From: Marvania coccoides
Taxonomy: Eukaryota > Chlorophyta > Trebouxiophyceae > Chlorellales > Chlorellaceae
DNA length: 64,000 nt
Assembly (NCBI GenBank): GCA_963854735.1
Contig: OY978105.1
Location: 62,001 to 126,000 of the forward strand
Reading direction: 5' to 3'
Part shown: piece by piece, positions 1 to 12,900 of the stretch
Layout: each line of letters begins with the position of its first letter
Position numbering within the stretch: position 1 is the first letter of the stretch
Made by a program: the position numbers and the translations under genes
The notes under the pieces: model-generated
The model's database searches: none
Seen by the model: the letters and a program-made list of their open reading frames with translations, nothing else
What the model was told of the DNA's origin: nothing

Positions 1-204
1 AAAAATATCCGTTCCACCCCCGCACGGACGCCGCCGTGGGGTGCATATCACGGAAATCATGCACAAAAGTCGTGAACGCACCGATGGGGCTCATCGAGCC
101 GCTGTACTCGAACATGGGATTCGCAAATTTAAATTGCTGGCCGTCGGGGGGCAGCATTGTGCGTTGCGGGTGTGTGTAGGTGTCTTTGGCGGCGATAGGG
201 TCTC
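1..204 (-). CDS. Terminal exon fragment of an unknown gene (partial)
   Basis: An open, GC-rich frame on the minus strand follows a good acceptor (AT-rich tract ending ATCAG, exon starting at 204). It reads through 67 codons without a stop to the window edge, with segments such as FANPMFEYSGSMSPIG and FTTFVHDFRDMHPTAAS. Composition, absence of stops and the acceptor suggest a real internal exon; an in-frame ATG at 157 could instead be the start. I do not recognise the family. It is divergent from the aprataxin gene. Upstream exons were not identified: the only candidate donor nearby would create a stop on joining. Confidence 0.45.
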
Positions 205-484
205 CTGATTATTGTTTCAAGTTTTAATAACAATTAAAACAGAGCGCTCTTCGTTCGGGCAGCGACATTTCGTTTGAAACGAGCCGTTTTGTTTGCTTCA
301 TTTTCGGAAAATGGAGACCATTTTGGGGTTTCATTTTGCTAACTTAAGTCAGATCCGCCACCCACGCCCCGGCCCGAGTTCGTCTAAAGATCATTTTTCG
401 CCAGATTTTAATTTGCGAGCTTTGGCTAAACCATCAGGCAATTTCACACTAAACGCGCTTCAAAATAAATCCAGATTGACCCAC

Positions 485-2340
485 ATGGTCGACGATCCTG
501 ACAGTCCTTATTACAAGCGTCAGCGCACGACGAGCCCGCCCGCCGAACGCCCCGCTGCCGCTGGCGGCCAAACCCCGGCCACGATGCTCATCTTGGTGGG
601 CCTCCAAGGCGCCGGGAAGTCCACCTTTGCGTCTGCGCTCATCCAGCGCAGCTCTCAGAGCTGGGCACGCATCTGCCAAGACACCATTGCCAAAGGCAGG
701 CGAGGCACCAAAGAGCAGTGCATCGCCGCTGCTGAGACGCTGCTGGGGGAGGGGACCCACGTGATGATCGACCGCACAAACGCCACCCCCGAGCAGCGCG
801 CGCCCTTCATTGCAGCGGCCCATCGCAGCGGCATCCCGTCTTCTCGAGTTCACTGCCTTTTCCTTGACCTCCCCAAGGCCCAGTGCGCGCTGCGCGCTGC
901 GCAGAGGGCCTCCCACGAGGGCGGTGTGCATGGAAACGGCGCTTACGGCGTGGTGGGGTCGACGAACAAGCAGCTGGTGGCCAGCGGGCCTCCCTCACGC
1001 GAGGAAGGGTTTTCTACTGTGCTGACCTGCGTGTGCGATGAGGACGTGGAGGCGGCTGCCAAGGTGTGGGCGGCGTACGGGGCGGGGTGTACCACCGGCA
1101 GCGACGTGGATGAGAAATGGAGGCAGGAGGGGGGCGGAAAAACTCTGAAAGATGAATCAGGGCCTGGGAATAAAAGGAGCAAAAATGAGGAGAAGGAGGA
1201 CAAAAAGCAGCCGCGAATCGATCGATTCTTCGGTAAGAAGGGTGATGGCGAGAGAGGCGCTGCTGGGAAGCAGCAGGAAGAGGGAGGCCACGCGGCTGCC
1301 GCGGGCTCTGGCAATGAAAAAGCGCCACCGCCGGAGAAAGGCGATCAGGACGCCTTCAGTGGCATGTTGTATGCATCCAAACAGCCCGCCCAGCAGCCTG
1401 CGAAGAAAAGGGGCGGCGACGCTGGCAGCAGCGGGGGGAGTCGCCACAAGTTTGCCCCGCACTTTGCGCTCAGCGCCCTTTTGCACTTCATCAACGACCC
1501 CGAAGCGTAAGCTACTGTTTGTACTGTCGTTATTTTGTTCAAAACTGTCACATTTCGGCTTCCATGCGCTTTTGCTGACGTCACTTTACACGGAAATGAC
1601 GGTTGTTTGCTTGTTGCAGGCGGCTGGCTGCCAAGGAGATCGTTTCCTTCGACTCCCAGTGCGTGGTGGTGCCTGACAAGTACCCCAAAGCGCGCTACCA
1701 TGCGCTGGTGCTGGCCAGGGACCGGCGATTGGCGGGGTCGCTGGACTTGGCGCCGCCAGACGCAGGGTTGGTGCGGCACATGAAGGTGAGGGGTGCTGAG
1801 CCCGTGTGAGGCGGTACTTTCAATAGCTATACGCGGCTACAAGGGTTGTATATTTATAAATTTTTTGTGGAGATACTGCATCTACATCATTTTGTGTCTA
1901 TTTTGTAGGAGGTGGGCCTGCGCTGGGCTGGAGAGCAGCGCGCCCCAGAGGGAATGCAGTTTGCTCTGGGATTCCACAGCGTCCCCAGCATGCGCCAGCT
2001 GCACCTCCACGTCATCTCCAAGGTGAGATCACTCAGCAATGCGCAGTTTCACTTGCTTGCTTTTCACTGCTCACCGGCAATGGTTGCCCTGCCCTGTTTT
2101 TAGGACTACGAGTCCAACTGCCTCAAGACCAAGGCGCACTGGAACTCCTTTACCAGCGAGTTCTTTCTGGACGTGGATTGGGTGCTGGCGCAGTTGGAGG
2201 GTGGGCAGCACTTGGAGTACGACGTGGGCCAAAAAGAGGCGCTGCTGAAGGCGCCGCTGAGGTGCCATCGGTGCAGGGTGGAGCTGCGAAACATGCCGGA
2301 GCTGAAGCGGCACATTGTGGATTGCAGGGTGGGGGAGTAG
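485..2340 (+). CDS. APTX: Aprataxin-like DNA repair protein: P-loop kinase fold + HIT + C2H-type zinc finger
   Basis: Predicted exons 485-1506, 1620-1785, 1909-2022 and 2104-2340 give 512 residues. An N-terminal P-loop domain carries Walker A GLQGAGKST (about residues 39-47). A Lys/Glu-rich linker follows, then a HIT domain with active-site MRQLHLHVISKD (plant and fungal aprataxins also lack the first His), then a CHRC...KRHIVDC zinc finger at the C-terminus. Aprataxins remove AMP from abortive DNA ligation 5' ends; plant homologues also have a P-loop module in place of the animal FHA domain. I chose ATG 485, just before the conserved region; an in-frame ATG at 311 would add 58 unconserved residues. 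The linker holds a PIP-box-like motif QPRIDRFF (residues 242-249). The nucleus is the likely location. Confidence 0.88.
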
Positions 2341-2929
2341 ACGGTGGAAGAATGCGGAGAGCACACCCCGACCCTGTAGCCTATCTAGGCCTGGATTTTT
2401 GTGAAATCTTACAAGAAGAAAGCGAATAATCATTTGACATCAAGCTAAAAAGGTGTCAGGTTGAAGAGTATTGTGGGGATTCCTGCCTGTCATGCCAATA
2501 CCGACTCGGAGTAAAATTAGGTATCGTTAAATAATAGGTGCACGGTGAGAGCCCCCGCAGGGGGCTCACTGCTGACTGGAACTTACCTGGAGACACGAGG
2601 CAGAGTTGCTGGAGACGTCGTCCATGCATGTACTCCGCACAGCTGCGTGCTCCATTCAAAAATGTGAGGAGCCTGCTGCCACTCATCTCTCAGCTGTGGC
2701 CCCCTCATCCATCCGCACAAAAGGCCGCAGCAAAAACAACATCTGCCAATTTTTTTATTCTTTTTTCATTTTTGCTCAATAGCACTGCGCCCAACTGGCT
2801 GCGTCGGATTTTTTACGCACATTTTTTCTTCACATTCGGACCAAACTTTTCAGCGGCTTTGCGCATTCCGCTTCTCTCCCCGCAAGTTTACACCACTTTG
2901 TACCCCTGAACATACATAAAGCGCGCACG
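2341..2929. other. Intergenic spacer, aprataxin to ThrRS
   Basis: This is the 3' region of the aprataxin gene followed by the promoter and leader of the ThrRS gene. The second half is pyrimidine-rich. I see no supported gene, RNA or repeat here. Confidence 0.5.
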
Positions 2930-5361
2930 ATGCAAATGGAGGGCAGGTGCGGCAGCCTAGTCCTCGGCGGCAGCTCTTCTCTCCTACGCCTGGCATGCAG
3001 AGCCTACGGCCGCAGCGCCGCCCCGATGCCTTTAGCTCCCCTGCGGTCCTTGTTCACGGTCGCCGTGCCGCGCCTCGCAGCCCCTCTGCCCACTTTTGGA
3101 CGCCCAACAGGCAGCAACGACAGCAACGCTGCTGCTGTGTCACATCTGCCTCGCCGGCTGATGACCACGACAGCCGCGGCTGCGGTGGACTCCCCTCCCG
3201 AGGAGGCTGCAGCCCCCGTGCTGACCCTGGCTGACCTGCCCACCAGCGATCAAAGCGATGAGCTGCTGCGAGTGCGGCACTCGGTAAGAGGGGAAATTTA
3301 ATAATCGGTTTATTTTTATTCCTTTCTTTTTTTTCCTTCTATGTATTCATATTGCCGCATTATTAATTATTACTCTCTAATTGTATCCGCAGTGCGCCCA
3401 CATCATGGCCATGGCTGTCCAGCGCCTCCACAAGGGCGCCCAGTGCACCATTGGTCCCTGGATAGAGCGCGGTTTCTACTACGATTTTGCGATGCCCGCG
3501 CCCATCGCCGACAAGGACCTCCCCAAGATCCGCAAAGAGATGCAGAAGATCATCAAGCGCAACCTGCCGTTCATCAGGGAGGAGGTGGCAGCGGAGGAGG
3601 CCAGGAGGCGCATCCAGGAGGCGGGGGAGCCGTACAAACTGGAGCTGCTGGACTCCATCGTGGATAGGTGAGGAACAAAAAAGCAATCTAGCTGGGGTTT
3701 CCCTTTGGGAAAGCGTTAGAATTAACATTTTTTTTTTAATGTTTGTGTTGCAGGGACCCTTCTGCGCCCATCACCATCTACCACATCGGCACCCCTGGCG
3801 AAAAGGGGTCTTGGTGGGACCTGTGCGCTGGCCCTCACGTGGCCTCCACCGGTGCCATTGATCCCGACGCCATTGACCTTGAGTCGGTGGCTGGGGCGTA
3901 CTGGAGGGGGGATGAGGCGAACGCGCAGCTGCAGAGGGTGTACGGCACCGCGTGGGAGACGCCCGACCAGCTGGCGGCGTACAAGCGCATCAAGGAGGAG
4001 GCAGCAAAGCGGTGAGAAAATGCTGTTATATAACAATTGAAGAAAAATGCATCCACCCCATTGCAAACACCATAATCCCAACTGCGTATATTATCATTTT
4101 GTTTATTTCTTTATGTATTCATTTATGATTAAAATACACTTTGCGTTTCCCTCCCTGTGTTTGCAGGGACCACCGCCGGCTGGGCACCGAGCTTGACCTC
4201 TTCTCGCTGTCCGACAGCGCAGGGGCTGGCCTGGTGTTCTGGCACCCCAAGGGCGCCATGGTCCGCCACGTGCTGGAGTCTTACTGGAAAGAGGTGCACC
4301 TGCGCCGCGACTACCAGCTGCTCTACACCCCCCACATCGCCAAGCTCGACCTGTGGAAGACTTCGGGGCACTACGACTTTTATCGCGAGTCCATGTTCGA
4401 CCAGATGCAGGTGGAGGAGGAGCAGTACCAGCTGCGCCCCATGAACTGTCCTTTCCACGTCAACGTCTACAAGCAGGGGTACTACTCGTACAGAGACCTG
4501 CCGCTGCGGTGGGCGGAGCTGGGCACGGTGTACCGCTACGAGCGCAGCGGCACCATGCACGGCCTGTTCCGCGTGCGTGGGTTCACCCAAGACGACGCCC
4601 ACATCTTCTGCCTACCGGACCAGATTGCGGGCGAGATCCGGGGGGTGCTGGACCTCACAGAGGAGCTGTTGACGACGTTTGGGTTTGCGGACTACGAGAT
4701 CAACCTCTCCACCCGCCCTGAGAAGAGCGTCGGCTCCGACGACATCTGGAACCGCGCGGAAGCTGCCCTGGTGGAGGCGCTGGGCGCCAAGGGGTGGGCG
4801 TACACTGTAGACCCTGGGGGCGGCGCGTTCTACGGCCCCAAGATCGACGTGAAGATCAAGGACGCGCTGGGGCGGCAGTGGCAGTGCTCCACGGTGCAGC
4901 TGGACTTCAACCTGCCAGAGCGCTTTGACATGACGTATGCCAGCGCCGAAAACACAAAGGAGCGCCCCATCATGATCCACCGCGCCATCCTGGGTTCGTT
5001 GGAGCGGTTTATGGGCGTGTTGATCGAGAACTACGCAGGCGCGTTCCCGCTGTGGCTGGCCCCAGTGCAGGTGCGCCTGGTGCCAGTTAACGACTCGGTG
5101 GCACCCTACGTCAACGAGATAGCAGCCAAATTGCGCGCTTCAGGCGCCAGAGTGGAGGTCATTGGGGGGATGAGCGTGGGCAAGGCCATTCGCAACGCTG
5201 AGACAGCCAAAATTCCGGTGATGTGCGTGGTGGGGGCGCGGGAGGCTGAGGCGGGAACGCTGTCGGTGCGGACGTACAAAGATGGAGAGCTGGGGGCGCT
5301 GCGAGCGGATGAGGTGGTGAACCGAGTGGTGATGGCCAACGCTGCGCGGGGCGAGTTTTGA
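2930..5361 (+). CDS. TARS: Threonyl-tRNA synthetase, organellar (plastid and/or mitochondrial)
   Basis: Exons 2930-3283, 3393-3667, 3754-4011 and 4167-5361 give 693 residues. An Arg/Ala/Ser-rich N-terminus of about 100 residues looks like a targeting peptide. The second catalytic domain (editing fold) starts at [10 protein letters not shown] and has the DLCAGPHV motif. The class II core shows motif 2 ([12 protein letters not shown]), zinc-ligand MNCPFH, and motif 3 ([13 protein letters not shown]), then an anticodon-binding domain (LWLAPVQVR). The bacterial-type N-terminal TGS domain is absent, as I recall for plant organellar ThrRS, which this resembles throughout. It charges tRNA-Thr for organelle translation. 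A cytosolic copy should exist elsewhere. A TGTAA element lies 68 nt past the stop. Confidence 0.95.
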
Positions 5362-5724
5362 TTAATTATGAAAGTAGTATTAACAAATTTTTTTATTACA
5401 AGGACGTACATTTCTTAATAGTCATACATGTAATATATTACATCAAGGCCGAAGTGCTGTCTGTCTTTGTTTATCTCAAAGAGAAATTGCTCTGCTCTGT
5501 TCAAAGCTTCTGCTAATAATTTTCTATTTTTTTACCGAGGGTGTTGTTGATTAGTCGTGTATTTTCCATTAAAAAAATAAAAATAAGAAGAATGTGCTAC
5601 AACTAAAGAAGGGAAGAACAATGTGTCTCGTCATCATATAAACCTTTTTTTTCCGCTCGCTTTTTCATATATGCTACAAATTTATGGGGCAAGGGCTGCT
5701 GGCTGGTTGCTGCTGCTAATTGAT
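5362..5724. other. Convergent 3' spacer, ThrRS / LIL3
   Basis: AT-rich DNA between two convergent stop codons, holding both 3' UTRs. TGTAA at 5429-5433 is a candidate poly(A) signal for the ThrRS gene. Nothing else is seen. Confidence 0.5.
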
Positions 5725-6693
5725 TCAGTTCTCCGACTCCTTGGGTCGCTCCTGTCCCTCCCAGGTTGCCTGCCACTGCTTGTCGTAGAAGGTGGCCTCG
5801 TCGATGAGGTTCTTGAACTTTTCGATGTCGGTGGTCTGTCGAACGAACAGAATCGCAAACACGGTGAGGTGCAGCGCAATCAGACCCAGGAAAGAGCCCT
5901 GCTGGTCAGCCAGACCCGCGCCGGTGGTCTTGTCCACCAGCAGCGCCAGCACGTAGCCCATCATGGCGGCCCGCCCGTTGAGCTTCTCCGCCTCTGGCAG
6001 GTGGAAGCGGCGCACCCACGCCCACCAAGGGATCTCTCCGGTGTCGAACAGCACGGGGTCCTCGTTGGTGGAGGGGATGGGGGTGTCTTCCAGCAGCTTT
6101 CTGCGCGCCATTTCGGCGTCGATGACAGCGTCCCAGTTCATCTCGCCGTCGGCCTGCTTGAACGCGGGGCTGCTCAGGTCCCAGCGACCGCCGCTCCAGC
6201 GGAAGTCGGCGAAGCGGCCGTCCTCGGTGATGGACATCACGGGCCCAGCGGCGGCCTTGCCCTCGGCCATGGCCTTGAACTTGTCAGAGGCGTCCTTGCC
6301 GGCGGCAGCGGCGCCCGACAGGGTGCCGCCGCGCTGCAGGGGGCCGGCCTTGCGCTCCTTGGGGGCTTCGGCCACCGCGGTGGCGCCGCTGCCGTTGGCC
6401 TCGGCGTCGGCGCGCACCACCAGGCGGGCAGTGGACCTGGTTCACAATTTGGATACGAGGGATGACATGTGTTAGATATCATATCGAGAATGGTAAAATT
6501 TGAGGAGAGTCGCAAGTCCCACCGAATCTCTACAGTATACCCTTGCCAATCAAAGCAATTTGGTGCCCAATGCGGCTGCAAAACCGAGGAGCACTGTCTC
6601 AATGTATATCACCTACCTCCTGTTCACAACATGAGCACGCCTCTGCGCCCCGCATGCGATTCCAGACACACCCTGGAGGCTGGCAACAACCAT
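5725..6693 (-). CDS. LIL3: LIL3, light-harvesting-like protein 3, plastid
   Basis: Exon 1 is 6693-6617 and exon 2 is 6436-5725, giving 262 residues. Exon 1, found by phase matching, codes a transit peptide (MVVASLQGVSGIACG...), with likely cleavage near VVRA/DAEA. The mature protein has the WSGGRWDL element, the chlorophyll-binding LHC helix motif EAEKLNGRAAMMG and a second membrane helix (LIALHLTVFAILFV). It ends with the typical DEATFYDKQWQATWEG segment. In plants LIL3 sits in thylakoids and anchors geranylgeranyl reductase and protochlorophyllide oxidoreductase for chlorophyll and tocopherol synthesis. It is divergent from KAS I, another plastid gene. Confidence 0.93.
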
Positions 6694-7717
6694 TGTGCTG
6701 GCTTGAGCTCAGAAAACGCGAGAAGGGTGGGGTTTTGTGAAGATGATTTCACAAAAACAAACAGCAGGGCGTCGCGTGGCGACTTCCCAAAGTGCTTTTG
6801 TAAAAATGTTTTATTCTAATTAGAGTAGTGAATAAAGGCACTGGCATTTATTATATTTTTTATAAGCTTGAGATAGAGAGATAAGAAAAGTGAGGAAAGT
6901 CCGGGATCCGTGAAAATGAAAAATGAGAAGTAAAAGCGGTGCTGAAAAAGCTCGCTATCAAAGCGGCAGGAGCGTTGGTGAGACGAAGTCCCAAGAAGCC
7001 TTGCACAATCTTGCCGCCTCCTGCAGCTCAATGTCTGCAAACATTCAGCAAGCTGTTTCGTCTCTCACTGGCAAGTCTTTCCACTCTCTAACCGGCATAC
7101 ACGCTCTCTAAAAATATACAATCTGGTGCAGTAAATCAGCAAATATTAGCATGCGTGGTTATAGATGGTGCATATATGCCATGGCGTTAAAAATCAATTC
7201 TGATGGGGCAGCAGTGGAAAAATACTGCTGCTTGCTTTTTCTTCAAGGAACCGCCCCTGTGAGCAACATTATGGCTGCATGAGTATACCATGAGTTTTTC
7301 AAGCGTCTCCATCCTGATGTTGGACTAGTTCAGAGGGCGTAAGCAGGCGGCAACCGGGCGGCGGGTGATAAAAAGAATTTCAACGAAACCAAAGGGCTGG
7401 AACGCTCGCTCCTTGCTCGTGCACACCAGTGCCTAGAGAAGCAATTGGTTTTAGGAGGGGGAAAACGGAAATAAATTTAAAAATGTCCAAATGCTTTTGC
7501 ATTTGGAAAAGAAAGTTTCTGGAGGAGAAACGATGAACCGATGAGAGCTTGAAATTGGCAAAATGAGCCTTGCCACGCCCTTTAAAATTTGCCAGAAACA
7601 TCAATTGCACTGCCGAGACTCGCCACCGCCGGCCCGACAGCGTTTTTGAGTCGAGTTTAACTTTTTTTAGGTGATCAAGTTTTATTTTTCGAGAAAGGCG
7701 ACCAATTTTACACCGAA
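6694..7717. other. Divergent promoter region, LIL3 / KAS I
   Basis: About 1 kb between two divergently transcribed plastid-protein genes; it must hold both promoters and leaders. It is AT-rich near 6820-6870, and short open frames on both strands lack family similarity. No tRNA, repeat or conserved motif is recognised. Confidence 0.45.
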
Positions 7718-9483
7718 ATGCAGATGAGCCACAGGCAAGCGCTGCCCAGCAGCTCACAGAGGGTGTCTAGCGTGGCATCGCTGCGCGGAACCGGCAGGAA
7801 CGCCGCAAGATGCGGTCGTGGTGAGTGCAATCGCTGACATAAAAGCCCTGAAATTCATCACGGAGGGGGCGGCTCAGGGCGTGGACATGCCACATTGTAC
7901 TCCTAGGTTCCATCGCGACGCCCCTGGGCCCCCCTCGGAACCTCCCTCCCTCAGGATTTCACTTTTTGGCCTGTCCCACCGTCCCGCCCTTTTGCTCTCC
8001 CCAAATCGTTCATTTTTAACCCATTGTTTTCTCCGCTTTCTTGATAATCCTGCAGTGATGGCTGTATCCCCCCGTGCTGCCTGGTCCAGCGACCCCTCCA
8101 AGCGCATTGTGATCACCGGCATGGGTGTGACCTCGGTGTTCGGAAATGACATCGACGAGTTCTACGCGCAGCTGCTGGCCGGCACGTCCGGCATCGACAC
8201 CATCTCCCGCTTCGACGCCTCCGAGTTCCCCACCAACTTTGGCGGGCAGATCAAAAACTTTGACAACGAGGGGCTGATCGACAAAAAGAACGCACGGCGC
8301 TACGACGACTGCCTGTCCTACACCATGGTGGCCTCCAAGAAGGCGCTGCGCATGGCGGGCATCGAAAAGGAGGCAAACCCCGAGGCGTACGAGAAGCTGG
8401 ACAAGTCCCGTGTGGGAGTGCTGGTGGGCTCCGGCATGGGCGGTCTCACGGTGTTCCAGGACGGCGTCAAGGCGCTGGTGGAGAAGGGCTACAAGAAGAT
8501 CACCCCCTTCTTCATCCCTTACGCCATCACCAACATGGGCGGCGCTCTGGTGGCCATTGACCAGGGCCTGATGGGTCCCAACTACTCAATCTCCACCGCA
8601 TGCGCCACTGCAAACTACGCCTTTGTGTCCGCCGCCAACCACATCCGCAACGGCGACGCCGACGTGATGCTGGCGGGCGGCTCCGAGGCCCCCATCATCC
8701 CCGTGGGGCTGGGCGGCTTTGTGGCGTGCCGGGCGCTCAGCCAGCGGTGCGACGAGCCGCACCGCGCGTCCCGCCCCTGGGATCAGGGCCGCGACGGGTT
8801 CGTGATGGGCGAGGGCGCGGGGGTGCTGGTGATGGAGTCTCTGGAGCACGCGATGAAGCGGGGCGCCCCCATTCTGGCAGAGTACCTGGGAGGGGCGCTG
8901 ACTTGCGACGCGCACCACATGACCGACCCCCACCCCGACGGCCTGGGCGTGTCCACCTGCATCGAGCTGGCGCTGAAGGACGGCGGCGTTGACCGCGATG
9001 CCGTGAACTATATCAACGCCCACGCCACCTCCACGCTGGTGGGAGACAAGGCCGAGGTGAAGGCCATCAAGAAGGTGTTCACGGGGGGACTCAACGGCGT
9101 GAAAATCAACGCCACCAAGTCGATGATCGGGCACGGCCTTGGAGCGGCGGGAGGCATGGAGGCGATTGCCGTCATCCAAGCCATCCGCACCGGATACGTC
9201 CACCCCACCATCAACCACGTAAGAAAATGACATGTGTTACACACCCACTCATCTATAGTACAGTTCTCTTAGAGCTTTCATTTTGTTATGAATGTTTAAT
9301 CACTGAAATTTGCACCGCTTTTCAAATTTATCAACTTTGCAGGAGAACCCCATTGAGGAGGTCGACGGCCTGGACGTTGTGCCCAACGTCAAGTCCCAGC
9401 ACGACATCAAGGTCGGCATCTCCAACTCCTTCGGCTTCGGTGGCCACAACTCGGTAGTGGCGTTTGCGCCATTCAAGGAGTAA
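7718..9483 (+). CDS. KAS1: 3-oxoacyl-[ACP] synthase I (KAS I), plastid
   Basis: Exons 7718-7820, 8056-9218 and 9343-9483 give 468 residues. The short first exon supplies a plastid transit peptide (Ser/Arg/Ala-rich) joined in phase 1 to VMAVSPRAAW. The condensing enzyme has the Cys-His-His triad: Cys217 in STACAT, His357 in NAHATST and His394 in GHGLGAAGG. The C-terminal NSFGFGGHN loop is intact. The sequence tracks plant KAS I closely (FVACRALSQR, RPWDQGRDGFVMGEGAG). It extends acyl-ACP up to about C16 in plastid fatty acid synthesis. A GTG at 7818 opens the same frame but lies in the predicted intron, so I rejected it as a start. Confidence 0.95.
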
Positions 9484-9993
9484 AAAAATCGCCAATTTTA
9501 AATTAAGAGGCAGCTGAGCTAAAGATCAATTAATTTGAACAACATGAACAACGACAAAACAGGGAGGGTCCTTCTTTTTTTATGAATTTCCATTCTTTAT
9601 AGGCAGCAGAGCGGCGATTGGGCTCAGGGCTCTTCTGAGAGGAAAGGGCAATGTTGCTGGCCTGTGTCTAGCCCTTGGCCACCATGATATTTTCTTTTGC
9701 ACCACCACATTTTGTAAGGTCAAACAAAACCTTTAAAATTTCGAAGGACACGTAGGACCAAGCCGCGGAGCCTGAAATCTCCCTCGCCCACTCTCCATGC
9801 GCATCTGGTTTCAGTAGCAAATTTTTTGTGCTCTTTACGATCACTTAAATTGGGCGAACTGCCCTGAGTTGAAGGCTTTTGAACGCCGAAAAATCGAAAA
9901 GCGCGTGGAAAATTTTTTAAGCCACTAACCCGAGCTAAAGACTGCATCTTTTATACGTAAACCCACTTCTACATCTGGATTGGCATTAACGAC
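9484..9993. other. Intergenic spacer, KAS I to GH16 gene
   Basis: AT-rich spacer with the 3' region of KAS I and the promoter/leader of the GH16 gene. No supported feature is seen. Confidence 0.45.
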
Positions 9994-12900
9994 ATGAAAC
10001 CAGCGAATACCATGCTGTTGGCACCAATCTTTATCTTCCTCCTACTAGGTGGGTTCGGTCTAAAAAAATGAAATGCTGAAGCCTGATAAAGCTCATCTAC
10101 GGCGTGTTCATGCAGGCCAAGGAGTCCAGGCAGCGCACAACGGCAAACAGGGCAGGAAATTGTCTCAAGTTGTGGATCCCAACGTCACTGCACCTGTTCT
10201 TGTTCAGCCCGCTGTCGACCCCCTCGTGCCTAGCTACATCGACGCCCAGTGGATTGACCCGCAAACTCCCGCTGCAGCGCGCACAATCCAGCGCTGCGCC
10301 CTGGCAACCCCCGATGACGCGCCTAAGAGCGCTTGCGACGACCCGGCAGCGCCGCTGGCCACCATGGACCTCGTGTTTTCTGACGAATTCGACACCCCCC
10401 GAGACCTGACTGGCAACAAAGACCCAAAATGGAACTCGGAAGACTGGTGGTAAGAACTGGGGGAGGCATGCTTTTTGAAAGGAACCAACTAGCAACAAAT
10501 ATTGTAATGGTTCACACTTGTTGCCTTTTTTTTTTTTGCTACTCAGGTGCGGAGGAACGCAGGACATGGAGGTGAATTTCTGTTTCCGCTTCTTCTTTTT
10601 TAAGTTTAGTATCTTAAATAATTCAATCGAATGCTGACATTTGGCTGCGCTTCTCCTTTGACATTTTCTCGCAGGTCTACAAGACTGAGCAGGCTGTGGT
10701 TAACGGGGGTTCGCTGAACCTGATCATGGACCTTGCCCCAAATGGCACCACTGTCCCTTCGTACGGAGGAAAGAACGAATTTGGCCCTCCCCCGCTGTAT
10801 TCCTACTGGAATGTCAAAACAGACACGCCGGCAGACCCAGGCCTGCCTGACCCGCTGAAGCCAAACCTGAAATCCGGCCAGGTCACCACCTGGAACAAGT
10901 TCTGCTTCACCGGTGAGTCTTGGTTGCTTTTTGCATAACTGAATGCCAAATGGCATTTTTTCCTCTTAGGCTGAACTCAACATACCCGATATATTCTGTA
11001 GGTGGATATCTGGAGGCGTCTTTGACCTTCCCTGGAAATTCTGAAATCCCAGGTAGGTTAATTAATGCATTTATGATTGAAATACGCAGTTGCTGAATGT
11101 CAGCTAAACAAATTGTGGTTGAATTATTCAATTAAAAAAATAAAATGCCTTTCGCCACATCCCATAACACTCCTTCTCCTCTCGTTCTCCTCAGGCTTCT
11201 GGCCCGCTTTCTGGCTCATGGGAAACTTGGGCAGGTGTGTTTAAAAGCCTACATATAAATTAATTCACGCCAACCCACCTGCCCCTCATTTCAATTTTTA
11301 CCGTGCATTTTCTTTGTTGTTTTCGTCTTTTTAGGGTGTGCTACAAATGGGCGAACGACGGCATGTGGCCGTATACCTACAATACCTGCGGTGGTGAGTG
11401 GTGGAAGGGCACGATGGAGGCCCAGCCGCAGCTCATCACTGCGTGCCCTCAAGGGCCTGGCGAGGTCAGCGATTTTGATCGCATGATCTGGGGAATGAAG
11501 CCCGGGGTGGCACGAGGAGCCCCTGAAATTGACATGGTCGAATACAAGGTAAGAAGAAAAGGAAGAAGAGAGATAAATAATGACTGTGGCTGACATTCTT
11601 TATCTTCCTTGTAGGTGGAGTATGTTCCCGATGTGCCTGGCGATTACTCAAGTGGACAGTTCTTCCCCCAGAGCCCTATCACGCTTCAGACCATGCCTAA
11701 TCTTCCCAACGGCACCACCTGGACTGGCAGGAACAAAGGACAGGCAAGTGAAGCAGCACGGAAAGAGGCGAATTTTGATGCACGGAGATATTTGAAACTC
11801 TTACTTTGATGCCCCATCCGTATTTTACTTTCAAATTCTTACCCACCACCCAACCCATTGTGTTTGCAGCTTTTCCCGACCAACATCTCAAAGCCGCTCG
11901 GCGTCGACACAGGCCTCACGCAGTGGAAGGTCAGATTTTTGCCTAGGAAAAAAAAATGTGCATCTCATGTTTTTCAGTTTGTATTTCCCTTCTAGTGCCT
12001 TCAATTAAACGCCTCTCTTTCTCGGCGCGCAGGGCGACTTCACTTCCGATGCCGACTCTGTGACTTACCGCCCTGGCAACGAATTCCAAGACGCAGTCTC
12101 GGGATTCGTGCGTTTCGACGAAACCGCCATCAACTCCAGCACCCCCTACAAAGTTGGGGTGCACTGGGACCCTATCGGTGGCTACATTCGTTGGTACATC
12201 AACGATGTTTTTGTGTACGAGGTCAATAAAGACGCCTTGGAGGCGCAGACCAACGGCACCGCAACCACCGGCGATCGGCTCATCCCCACCGAGGCCATGT
12301 ACATCATTCTCAACCTGGCTATGAGCGACACCTACACCCAGAATTTCATCTCCGGCAACCTGTACAGGCAGCTGCAGTTCCCGGCTACCTACAAGGTGGA
12401 CTACGTGCGCGTGTACCAGGAGAAGGAAAAGTACAACGTGGGCTGCTCCCCCAAGGAGTACCCCACTGAGCAGTACATTGCGTGCAACCCTGAGAAGTTT
12501 GTGGTCAAGGGGGACGCTGAGTACGACCTGCTCATCAAAGCCCCGTGCTACGGCAATTGGTGAGGGGGGGGAGAGTATGCGCTTGATTTATCTCATTTTG
12601 AGATTCTGTTAAATTCTCAACTTTCTACGTTTTTATCCATTAGTTAATTTCGCCCCCGCCGCTCTTTCCTTTCGTGACTGTGCGCAGGACCTGCCACCTG
12701 GACTTCAACAAGGAGTACGTCGGCGGCACATTGAAGAGCGTCAATGCCACCGACGTCAAGCAGTGCTGCGAGGAGTGCCAGAACTTTGCTGGGTGCACTG
12801 CCTACTCTTTCTACCCCAGCTTTGAATCCTGCGACCTCAAAAACGACACCTACACAAGCACGGCCAAGGAGGACATCATGTCGGGCACCGTGCACCCCCC

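Noticed and set aside
5623..6465. A 280-codon plus-strand frame over the LIL3 gene
   Set aside because: It is antisense to a clear LIL3 coding exon and has no family similarity.
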